Positions 20,068 to 28,692 of a DNA stretch of 64,000 nucleotides are shown piece after piece. How positions within the stretch are numbered: position 1 is the first letter of the stretch; every line of letters starts with the position of its first letter. Origin of the DNA: Oscillospiraceae bacterium (GTDB lineage Bacteria > Bacillota > Clostridia > Oscillospirales > Acutalibacteraceae); the NCBI GenBank assembly GCA_015066405.1, contig SVOM01000004.1:1-64000 (forward strand). Reading direction: 5' to 3'. Below the pieces are notes generated by a model that was not told the origin of the DNA, made no database searches, and saw nothing but the letters and a program-made list of their open reading frames with translations. The position numbers and the translations under genes are program-made.

Positions 20068-21425
20068 AACACTTTTTTGCTAATCTTTTTATATATTATT
20101 GTAAACGCTATTATTTGTACAATTATACACGCTGTCCAGGAGATTAAATAGGAAAAATACAAACTATCAAGCGTATGGAACTGCGGAATTCGAAATACAG
20201 TGAATATCCAACCGAGTCGTACACCGCACACACCTACAACTGAAATAATCAAGCTTGTAAGCGATGCACCCATTCCACGCAACGAGCCCACAAGCGCCTC
20301 CATAATTCCGCACAAAAAATAGAACTGGCATATAATTGACATACGAGTTATTCCATACATTATGGATTCTTGACTATCTTTTATGTAGAAGGATAAAAGT
20401 TGCGGAGATAATAAGCGGAAAACGGTACCTAAAATAAGCCCTACCGTTGCCGCACACATCAAGCACATAACAAGCGACTTTTTAACCCGTTGCGGTTTTG
20501 CCGCACCGATATTTTGTCCCGTAAAGTTAAGGGATGTTTGATAAAAGGCGTTCATCGCAACGTATACAAATCCCTCTAAATTAGCCGCCGCCGCATTACC
20601 GGCAACCGCCGCCGCGCCAAAGGAATTAACCGAGGACTGAATAATTACATTTGAAAAAGCAAATATCGATGACTGAAGGCCTGCTGGCAAGCCAATAGTA
20701 ATTATCTTCTTAAACGGCTCCAAATGTATTTTCAACTGTTTTATATCAAGCTTTACTTCATCATCACGCACCGCTAACGCCCTTAATACAAGTATAAAAG
20801 ACATTAATTGAGAAAGCACTGTAGCTAACGCAACACCCGCAACATCCATTTTAAATGCTGTTACAAATACTATATTAAGCACAACATTAACTACGCCCGC
20901 AAGACTTAAATATTTCATCGGGGTTTTTGTGTCCCCTGCGGCACGCAGTATTGCGGCGCAAAAATTAAATCCAAAATTCGGTATCATACCGCAAAAATAG
21001 ATTTTTGTATAAATACTTGAGAGATGCAAAAGCTCACTCGGTGTATCCATAAGTGTAAGTAAAGGCGTTGATAAAATTAGGCCTGCAACCGTTAAAAAAG
21101 CACCCACAATAATTCCCAAAAATACGGCGGTATGAACTATTCGGCTTGTGCCGTCTTTATTCCTTGCGCCTATTGAATTTGCGGCAATAACACTCACGCC
21201 CGATGACATACCGATGAAAAAATTAACTATAAGACTAACCAGCGAACCTGTAGCACCCACGGCGCCTACACTGTTACTGCCGCAAAACCAACCTACAACA
21301 ATAAGGTCGGCAGCGTTAAAAAGCAGTTGCAGTAGTCCTGTTAGAATAATAGGAATTGTGTATTTAACCACACTTGGAAAAATCGGGCCGTTACACATAT
21401 CAACTCGTTTGACACTCGCAGACAT
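20052..21425 (-). CDS. MATE family efflux transporter
   Basis: PSVVKYTIPIILTGLLQLLFNAADLIVVGWFCGSNSVGAVGATGSL. Confidence 0.9.
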   Translation of the reverse strand: MSASVKRVDMCNGPIFPSVVKYTIPIILTGLLQLLFNAADLIVVGWFCGSNSVGAVGATGSLVSLIVNFFIGMSSGVSVIAANSIGARNKDGTSRIVHTAVFLGIIVGAFLTVAGLILSTPLLTLMDTPSELLHLSSIYTKIYFCGMIPNFGFNFCAAILRAAGDTKTPMKYLSLAGVVNVVLNIVFVTAFKMDVAGVALATVLSQLMSFILVLRALAVRDDEVKLDIKQLKIHLEPFKKIITIGLPAGLQSSIFAFSNVIIQSSVNSFGAAAVAGNAAAANLEGFVYVAMNAFYQTSLNFTGQNIGAAKPQRVKKSLVMCLMCAATVGLILGTVFRLLSPQLLSFYIKDSQESIMYGITRMSIICQFYFLCGIMEALVGSLRGMGASLTSLIISVVGVCGVRLGWIFTVFRIPQFHTLDSLYFSYLISWTACIIVQIIAFTIIYKKISKKVFKKEP

Positions 21426-21561
21426 ACCAACATCTCCCCGCCAAAATTCAACTAAAGTATACCACTTTAAACCGAATATTCAAGAGGTTTTTAAAAAATA
21501 TTTGACTAATTTTTCAGTTTATATTACTATATTATTTAAGAAACAAAAAAAGGGTAATTTT

Positions 21562-22053
21562 ATGAGTGAAAATTCTTACAAAAAGATGCTTTCTTTTTTG
21601 GAAAATCATATTTTTCTAAAAAATATAGTTGTACTGTTAGGTAAGGTAATAACCGTTGCCGTTTACATTTTCTTTCCCGCTTTTTTAATCTATTTATACC
21701 TTATTTCATATAGCGGGCTATTAAAAATAATACTTATCCCCTTTATTTCTTTTATTATTTTAAGTATCGTAAGGCGGATAATAAACCTTCCTCGCCCGTA
21801 TGAAAAGTATGATATAACACCGCTATATAAAAAGGACACAAAGGGTCTTTCCTGTCCCTCGCGCCACACATTTTCGGCCTTTGTAATCGGCTTTTGTGTG
21901 ATGTATGTATCGGTGCCGCTTGGTGTTGTTTTAACACTACTCGCCGTTATTTTGGCCGTAACGCGAGTGCTTTGCGGCGTGCATTTTATAAGGGATGTGG
22001 TGTGGGGCGCCATAGCGGCGGCATTAGCGGCAATAATAGGTATTTTATTTTAA
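21562..22053 (+). CDS. PAP2 family phosphatase
   Basis: RRIINLPRPYEKYD...CPSRHTFSAFVIG...GVHFIRDVVWGA, PAP2 motifs; start trimmed from 21148. Confidence 0.85.
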   Translation: MSENSYKKMLSFLENHIFLKNIVVLLGKVITVAVYIFFPAFLIYLYLISYSGLLKIILIPFISFIILSIVRRIINLPRPYEKYDITPLYKKDTKGLSCPSRHTFSAFVIGFCVMYVSVPLGVVLTLLAVILAVTRVLCGVHFIRDVVWGAIAAALAAIIGILF

Positions 22054-22108
22054 AGCAAAAAGCACGGATTTAATCCGTGCTTTTTAGTTTTATTCTTTCT
22101 ACCTAAAA

Positions 22109-23425
22109 CTACTTAAGTAATTTGCATTTCTTGTTTCTCACATCAATAAGTGAAATCAGTTCCGCGGCAGTAGAAGCCGCAAGTTCATAGTCTTCTGCAT
22201 TTACCGCATTTTCGAAATCAACAAAACCATTTTTAATTTTATCTTCCACCTCAACGAGTGCTGCATTGGACATAGGGTCAGAATAGCGAACCGCTTCATA
22301 CACCTTTTTGGTAAGAGCTTTTAGTTCTGCGGTCTTGGAAGCGTTCATAAGGTGTTGTGCATCGACAGTGAGCGTTTTAATAAAGAAGGTATGAACCTTG
22401 ATTTTTTCATCAATGCCTGCGACAACAGAAACAGCCATTTTCGCCTTAATTATTGAAATAACAGCAAGAGCATAAGCCAAAATGGCAGCGATATAAACGA
22501 TAAAATCGGGCACGGCTGCTACGAATAGATAGACGCCGCCTAAAATCGCCGAAAGAATAGTAACTATGTATGCTGTTTTGAATTGGGAAATGTTCAAGAA
22601 CATTTTCTCTTTTGTATCAACCTTTAATGCAAGCACAAATGCAACCGCAATAATAGTACCAACAAAAGCAATCAGCATACCGATAAGGAAAGTAAGATCA
22701 TAACGGTTACTGTACAAATTACCTTTTATGCTGGTAACACTTTTCGGGATTACTATTGTTTCCACACCGTTAGCTAATGCATCGAAAGAAATTGCAGTAA
22801 CAATCTTTCCGTCAACACTTTCCGGAATAAAAACAACTTCATTATATCCATAATAACGATTTATATCGATACTCTTATCCGAAATATTATCATAAGAGAA
22901 TGGAATATTTGCAGTATAAAAATCAACATAGTATGAATCGGGAATAGTTTTTATTTCAAATTTCACCGCTTCATCCTTTGAAAGATTTTTATACAAATCG
23001 GTATCTTCATACATATAAACCGCAACATTTTCAAGGGGTTTCGCTTCAAATGTTGTAACCGATTTAGGAACATATATACTCTTTAGATTCTTAGCATTTT
23101 CAAATGCCTTTTCCGAAACCTTGGTGATTTTAACACCCTTAATCTCGGTAGGGATGGCGATTTTTTCACTATTACCCTTATAGGCAACTATAGTGCCATC
23201 ATTGTTATAATCAAAATTCTCAAGATTTAATATGCCGATATAAGCATCCGAATCGGAAATGATTTCGAGGTCGATATTATGTTCTTTGGCATATTCCTCG
23301 GCGTAAGAACCTTCATAGCATATAATATCTACACTGTCAGATTTATCATATACGATAGCTGAAATAGCACCGAACAAGACAAATATTACAAGGATAATAC
23401 TTATAGATAATTTTTTTGCATTCAT
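22109..23425 (-). CDS. membrane protein with BspA-like LRR segment and multiple TMs
   Basis: MNAKKLSISIILVIFVLFGAISAIVY; ITKVSEKAFENAKNLKSIYVPKSVTTFE; later TM helices; AAGGAG RBS before 23425. Confidence 0.65.
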   Translation of the reverse strand: MNAKKLSISIILVIFVLFGAISAIVYDKSDSVDIICYEGSYAEEYAKEHNIDLEIISDSDAYIGILNLENFDYNNDGTIVAYKGNSEKIAIPTEIKGVKITKVSEKAFENAKNLKSIYVPKSVTTFEAKPLENVAVYMYEDTDLYKNLSKDEAVKFEIKTIPDSYYVDFYTANIPFSYDNISDKSIDINRYYGYNEVVFIPESVDGKIVTAISFDALANGVETIVIPKSVTSIKGNLYSNRYDLTFLIGMLIAFVGTIIAVAFVLALKVDTKEKMFLNISQFKTAYIVTILSAILGGVYLFVAAVPDFIVYIAAILAYALAVISIIKAKMAVSVVAGIDEKIKVHTFFIKTLTVDAQHLMNASKTAELKALTKKVYEAVRYSDPMSNAALVEVEDKIKNGFVDFENAVNAEDYELAASTAAELISLIDVRNKKCKLLK

Positions 23426-23437
23426 TTTAATCACTCC

Positions 23438-24562
23438 TTATAAAATTTCCGAAAGCAATTTTGCCTTCAAATTGTTGAATTCCTCTTCGGAAAGCATTCC
23501 TGCTTCTTTCATCATGGTTAATTTCTCAATTTTTGCTTTAAATGCCGCCATATTGTCTACCGGCGCTGCGGATGTGGTTGCAGAGTTCATAGCATCGTTC
23601 ATCATACTGCCGACCATACCGCCTACAGCGCCACCGACTCCTGCCATAGTTCCAAAACCAACACCCATATTTGTGAACTCGCCAACTGCTTCGTTCTCGG
23701 CAACCTTTGTAGCAACATCAAAACCACGCTCTTGGCTGTATGTATATCCTTCTTGTGCCCGCTTAGTCGCCATTGCCTTCGATGCGATAACAACCTTTTT
23801 GGCTTCGGTTTCGGCATCGATAATATCGGTTTGCTGTTTTAATCTTGCTTCAGCAATATCAGCGTATTGGCGGAAATGCAATTCCTTAAATTTCTCATAC
23901 TGCTTGTCGCCATCCGGCTTCAAAATGGTGGTTACAAAGAATTGTTCAAGTGCTACACCATATTCTGCAAAATCTTTTATAAGCAAGTTTTTGATTGAAT
24001 CAGAAAACAAGGTGAGGTTTTCATCAATCTCGAAAATGTTAATGCTATTGGTCTTCATAACCTGTGCAATGTATGTCTTCACACGGGTCATAAGGAATGA
24101 ACGGAAGTAGTTGGTCAACTGCTGCTGACCAAGATAATTCTCGGTGCCAACCAATTTCAAAAGCAATTTTCTGCTGTCTTCAGCACGGAGAGACATTTCA
24201 CCCGATGCGCCGATAGAAAGTGGGAAACCATAAGTGGGCTCTATGTACTGAACACGGGAGTCGGTTCCCCATTTAATATTCATTTGCTCGGTCTTATTGA
24301 TGAAATAGACTTCGCAGTGGAAGGGGGTCTTATCGTCGGTTGCTTTGTTAAGCGCCTTCCCAATAAGCGGGATGTTTTGGGTTTCAAGGGTGTAACGACC
24401 AGCACCAAACATATCAAGTGCCTGTCCGTTCATAAAGAAGATTGCTTCTTGGCTCTCGTGAACAATCAACTGGGTTAAACTATTAAAGTCTTCACATGGA
24501 TGTTTCCAAATAAATGTGCTGTTATCACCTTCATATTTAATTATATCTGCTATTTTCGCCAT
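23438..24562 (-). CDS. SPFH/virion-core-like protein with C-terminal SHOCT domain
   Basis: MAKIADIIKYEGDNSTFIWKHPCEDFNSLTQLIVHESQEAIFFMNGQ; C-term KIEKLTMMKEAGMLSEEEFNNLKAKLLSEIL. Confidence 0.85.
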   Translation of the reverse strand: MAKIADIIKYEGDNSTFIWKHPCEDFNSLTQLIVHESQEAIFFMNGQALDMFGAGRYTLETQNIPLIGKALNKATDDKTPFHCEVYFINKTEQMNIKWGTDSRVQYIEPTYGFPLSIGASGEMSLRAEDSRKLLLKLVGTENYLGQQQLTNYFRSFLMTRVKTYIAQVMKTNSINIFEIDENLTLFSDSIKNLLIKDFAEYGVALEQFFVTTILKPDGDKQYEKFKELHFRQYADIAEARLKQQTDIIDAETEAKKVVIASKAMATKRAQEGYTYSQERGFDVATKVAENEAVGEFTNMGVGFGTMAGVGGAVGGMVGSMMNDAMNSATTSAAPVDNMAAFKAKIEKLTMMKEAGMLSEEEFNNLKAKLLSEIL

Positions 24563-24575
24563 TTTAATTTCCTCC

Positions 24576-26645
24576 TTATTCTATTCCGCTTATATCCACC
24601 CACATAGCAGGTCTATAATTAGCAAATCTAATCTCGCGATTACGATTGATTTGATCTCTATGTTTATTGAAATACTCAGTAATTTTTGAATTTGACAGCT
24701 TACCATCAGGCCATCCAGGTACGGAAGCGTATCTAACCTTTGATATATTACCATTGCCCTGCAAAATCGTATAACCCATCACATCAACATCTCTAAGAAT
24801 TTGCGTTTGTGGAGATAAAATATTATATTTTATAAACTCACCGGAACTCAAAATGAAAATATTATCGTTGACAGTTTCTTTTACTATATAATCGTGCAAA
24901 AAACTCGGTACTTCCTTACGATAAAACTCATCATTCAAGTAAGTCCTTAATGAACTTTTTTCCCAACCACCAATAAGGTTTATATCACCATTGGAAGCGT
25001 TATAATCATCAGTATCGCCCGTACATTGAAGTAATTGATTGCATAGTAATAATACTTTACTGTCATCTTTGTATGCAACGCTCCAATCATAATAAAAACC
25101 ACCTAATGATATCGTGTCGCCAATATTTGATTTTTTAATTTTTTGAAGGTTATAATCAAAATATATCTCATTTGATAATTTAACGCTATCCTTATAATCT
25201 TCAAGGGTGCCAAGAGTTTCATATGCTGTGATATAATCTTTTTCATTAATCGCTTCAAGCGCTAATTTGTATGTTCTATTAGGAATAATAATTTTTGTTA
25301 CCAGTAAACCGATAGATATTGCCAACAATACAACAATACTTGTTATTAACAAAATTTTACTAACTTTTTTATAAAAATTATTCAACCATAATTTCCGCTT
25401 GTTATTGCGTATTTCATCTTTCTTTTTGATGGAATTTATATATTCCTTTAATTCTAATTTCAGTTCATTATTTCCGAAAGTAATTGCTTTTTTATAATTT
25501 TTGTTATTTTCAAATGATAAAAAGCAACTCGACAAATCCTCACGCTTTTTTATTCGGTAATCTATCATTAACTTGTAAAGATATACCAATGCATTTTCGG
25601 GGTCATAGTCTAAAATTTTTTCACATGTAGAATTTGCTTTTTTAAATTCACCATCTCCTAACAAAATATATGCTTTTTTTAACAAAACCGATATAATTTC
25701 CCTGGAAGATTCTTGTGAATTTGTTGTTATATAAGTATTATGATTTTTAGTGTTATTCTCAATCAACTTGTTAATAACATGCGTTAAATCCTGCAAAAAA
25801 CCTAGTTTCGACATATCCTGTGCTTGTAAGTGCGAAAACTCTTCTGGCAAGTCATAGGGGTCCATATCCTTGTATGCGGGAATAAGAATTTTTCTCGCAC
25901 CGTTTTTAATAAGTGCGAGATAACGACTCCATTCGTTTTTAACCCATACTGCATTAAAGTATTCAGGTTTAGTGCCAAGCACTACCATTACCTTTGCAGA
26001 ATTCAGTGCTGCAAATATGTACGGCTCATATTCCTGACCTAATTTATCTTCGAGTGTGATGCGTGAGAAGAACACCTTAAAACCTTCACGAACAAGCTCG
26101 TGATACAGTTCGGTTGCTAAGACACTGTCAGGCGTCCTGCGACCATTATTATCGCTTTCTTTATAGCAGATAAATACATCAAAGGGCTCTTCCCGCCCCG
26201 AAATAGCAAGAATACCTTTTTGAATTTCGTTAATTGCCGCCGCTTCCTGCTCATAAATTGCTTTCTGATAACCGTCTGCATATTGCAACGCGGATTTATA
26301 GTCTTCATCATCAAAAACAGATGTAAACTGAGCGCGGTTTACTGTAGGAATTCTCTTGTGAGAAGTAGGGTCTTCCACATACTCAATACCATAGCGGCAA
26401 AGCACCAAAGACCAGTAACTTTCAGCATCGGTATTGTCATCATTGAGTATTTGTTCATAAATACCCATTGCTTTATCAAATTCGTTATTACGGCGAAAAT
26501 GATTTGCGCGGTCATATAGATTTGCCTTGCGGTCATCATCCAGTTTGGGCAACGTTTGTTTCGTACCACAATACTGGCATACTGCAACGGTTTCATTATT
26601 CACTTCAAGCGTGCCACCGCACATTTTACATTTAAAAATTGCCAT
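24576..26645 (-). CDS. zinc ribbon + TPR-like + TIR + TM + DUF6273-like protein
   Basis: FKCKMCGG...CQYCGT; EPFDVFICYKESDNNGRRTPDSVLATELYHELVREGFKVFFSRITLEDKLGQEYEPYIFAALNSAKVMVVLGTKPEYF; TM ILLITSIVVLLAISIGLLVTKI; C-term ISLGGFYYDWSV...NYRPAMWVDISGIE. Confidence 0.8.
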   Translation of the reverse strand: MAIFKCKMCGGTLEVNNETVAVCQYCGTKQTLPKLDDDRKANLYDRANHFRRNNEFDKAMGIYEQILNDDNTDAESYWSLVLCRYGIEYVEDPTSHKRIPTVNRAQFTSVFDDEDYKSALQYADGYQKAIYEQEAAAINEIQKGILAISGREEPFDVFICYKESDNNGRRTPDSVLATELYHELVREGFKVFFSRITLEDKLGQEYEPYIFAALNSAKVMVVLGTKPEYFNAVWVKNEWSRYLALIKNGARKILIPAYKDMDPYDLPEEFSHLQAQDMSKLGFLQDLTHVINKLIENNTKNHNTYITTNSQESSREIISVLLKKAYILLGDGEFKKANSTCEKILDYDPENALVYLYKLMIDYRIKKREDLSSCFLSFENNKNYKKAITFGNNELKLELKEYINSIKKKDEIRNNKRKLWLNNFYKKVSKILLITSIVVLLAISIGLLVTKIIIPNRTYKLALEAINEKDYITAYETLGTLEDYKDSVKLSNEIYFDYNLQKIKKSNIGDTISLGGFYYDWSVAYKDDSKVLLLCNQLLQCTGDTDDYNASNGDINLIGGWEKSSLRTYLNDEFYRKEVPSFLHDYIVKETVNDNIFILSSGEFIKYNILSPQTQILRDVDVMGYTILQGNGNISKVRYASVPGWPDGKLSNSKITEYFNKHRDQINRNREIRFANYRPAMWVDISGIE

Positions 26646-26736
26646 TATTTATTCCCCTTAAAATAACTCTATACTGTGCTTATATCTATCCACATTTGGT
26701 GTTACATTTTATCTTTGTCCTAAATCGATTTATTTT

Positions 26737-28380
26737 TTAATTCAACTCTATATATTGCATTGGATCAATACTAGTTTTGTTCTCGATAACTTCAAAATGC
26801 AAATGATATCCTGTTGCCAAACCTGTAGAACCTACCTTTGCTATAATTTCGCCAGCTTGAACTTCGTCTCCATTTTCCTTAAGAAGTTCGCTACAATGCG
26901 CATAAACGGTTGTGAATCCACTCCCGTGATCAACAATTATCTTAAACCCATCGCTATTATCCCATCCTGAAAAAACAACCGTGCCCGACTCTGCTGCATA
27001 AATAGAAGTACCGAGGGGTGCTGCCAAATCTATTCCATTATGACCTCTACCATAAGTTCCGGTAAGATAGAAACTATCTTTGGGCAAAGGGCACATTAGT
27101 TTGAAGGGTTTAGATGTTTCCGAATCATTATTCGTTGGTTGTGAATTTGAGACATTTGATGCATTATTTTGATGCGCTGTTTCGTTTGTTGTATCATCAT
27201 GATTATTACTAATAGGTTTGTTTATTTCACTCTGTGTTGGAATAGACCCCAAACTAGAATTATCTGTTCCACCTATTTGTGATTCAGTATAACTTGAATT
27301 GTCTTGAGAAAAGGAACTATTTTCTTCAATAAAGCTGCTATTATCAGTCGAACTCAATATTTTTTGGGGTAACACAGCCATAGCGATAATTAAAAAAATC
27401 AGCACGGGGATAGCCACAGGCGCAATCCTTTTCATTGGCGAAAAGTTTTTTGGCATTGTTTTTTGCCGTTCCTTTGATTGTTGCTCTTTATTAAATACTT
27501 TTTTAAGTCCCCTGATAACGTCGGTTATGAATCCGATTTTACCCATATCCTGTGCCTGTAAATGCGCAAATTCATCGGGCAATTCATAAACATCCATATC
27601 TTTATAGCAAGGAATTAGCAATTTTGAACGGTCGGTTTTTGTGAGTTTAATAAACCTTGACCATTCATTGCGAACCCAAGCAGAGTCAAAATATTCGGGT
27701 TTTGTGCCGACAACGAGCATTACCTTTGCCGAATTAAGCGCAGCAAAGATATACGGCTCGTACTCGTAACCGAGTTTATCTTCCAACGTTATAGGGGCAT
27801 AGAAAACTTTAAAGCCCTCTCCTGTAAGCTGATAATAAAGATCGTTTGCGATAACGCTATCAACCGTTCTCTTGCCGTTTTCATCGGTTTCCTTATAACA
27901 AATAAAAACATCGAACGGTTCTTCGTTATTCACGATAGTTAGTATGTTTTTTTGCAGTTTATCAATTATTTTCGCTTCTTCTATGTAAAGTTCTTTTTGC
28001 TCAGCATCAGCATTTTCGATTGCGGCAAGATAATCAACATCTGTAAGAACCGCTTCATAGAGCGTTCTATGGCAGGTGGGAATTCTTAAATATGTTTTTG
28101 GATCTTCAACATACTCAATACCATATTTACAAAGCACAATACCCCAGTGTGCTTCAGAATCGGTATTGTCAATATCTAATATTTTTTCATAAACCTGCTC
28201 TGCTTTGTCAAACTCGCATTTGAGCCGTAAATTATTGGCACGATTAAAAAGATTGGTAACAACATCATCCTTTAATTTAGGAATTGTTTGTTTTGTGCCG
28301 CAATATTCGCAAGTAGCAATAGATACGCCTTCTGCTATATCTAAACTTCCGCCGCACATTTTACATTTAAAAACTGCCAT
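26737..28380 (-). CDS. zinc ribbon + TPR-like + TIR + TM + M23 (LytM) peptidase fusion
   Basis: FKCKMCGG...CEYCGT; TIR EPFDVFICYKETDENGKRTVDSV...; TM IAPVAIPVLIFLIIAMAVLP; M23 motifs GHNGIDLAAPLGTSIYAAESGTVV, YAHCS, GYHLHFEV. Confidence 0.85.
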   Translation of the reverse strand: MAVFKCKMCGGSLDIAEGVSIATCEYCGTKQTIPKLKDDVVTNLFNRANNLRLKCEFDKAEQVYEKILDIDNTDSEAHWGIVLCKYGIEYVEDPKTYLRIPTCHRTLYEAVLTDVDYLAAIENADAEQKELYIEEAKIIDKLQKNILTIVNNEEPFDVFICYKETDENGKRTVDSVIANDLYYQLTGEGFKVFYAPITLEDKLGYEYEPYIFAALNSAKVMLVVGTKPEYFDSAWVRNEWSRFIKLTKTDRSKLLIPCYKDMDVYELPDEFAHLQAQDMGKIGFITDVIRGLKKVFNKEQQSKERQKTMPKNFSPMKRIAPVAIPVLIFLIIAMAVLPQKILSSTDNSSFIEENSSFSQDNSSYTESQIGGTDNSSLGSIPTQSEINKPISNNHDDTTNETAHQNNASNVSNSQPTNNDSETSKPFKLMCPLPKDSFYLTGTYGRGHNGIDLAAPLGTSIYAAESGTVVFSGWDNSDGFKIIVDHGSGFTTVYAHCSELLKENGDEVQAGEIIAKVGSTGLATGYHLHFEVIENKTSIDPMQYIELN

Positions 28381-28395
28381 TATTTGTTCCCCTAA

Positions 28396-28587
28396 TTAAT
28401 ATTCTTTAATTTGCAAATTATCGACCGCAAACCCAAGACACTTTTGAATAACTTCATTGCGGGTTCTGCCCGTTCCTTCGGCAATTGTGTCTAGTTTCTT
28501 AACCAATTCATCGGGTAGGCGAATAGAAATCACCGTGGAATCTCCCCTGTATTTTTTTGAAGAAATAATCAATTTTTCATTCGACAT
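28396..28587 (-). CDS. ribbon-helix-helix (CopG-like) DNA-binding protein
   Basis: TVISIRLPDELVKKLDTIAEGTGRTRNEVIQKCLGFAVDNL. Confidence 0.85.
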   Translation of the reverse strand: MSNEKLIISSKKYRGDSTVISIRLPDELVKKLDTIAEGTGRTRNEVIQKCLGFAVDNLQIKEY

Positions 28588-28625
28588 AATACTTCTCCCT
28601 TTGACATTAATTCATACTTTAATAT

Positions 28626-28645
28626 TATATTACAAATGTAATATA
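28626..28645. promoter_or_regulatory. candidate RHH operator palindrome
   Basis: TATATTACA-AA-TGTAATATA, 9-bp perfect arms, ~39 bp upstream of the RHH start. Confidence 0.5.
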
Positions 28646-28651
28646 TTTGTC

Positions 28652-28692
28652 AACTTAAAAACCACAAGCAAATGCTTGTGGTTTTTAAGTTA
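28652..28692. terminator. bidirectional terminator
   Basis: AACTTAAAAACCACAAGCA-AA-TGCTTGTGGTTTTTAAGTT perfect inverted repeat. Confidence 0.8.

Noticed and set aside
21148-21561. N-terminal extension of the PAP2 ORF
   Set aside because: Overlaps MATE antisense; a good start exists at 21562.
23472-24110. 212-aa plus-strand ORF
   Set aside because: Antisense to the SPFH gene; Ser/Ala-rich reverse-complement artefact.
24576-28380. Thoeris-type (ThsA/ThsB) anti-phage system
   Set aside because: No SIR2-SLOG/ThsA-like partner; domain layout (zinc ribbon, TM, M23) does not match Thoeris.
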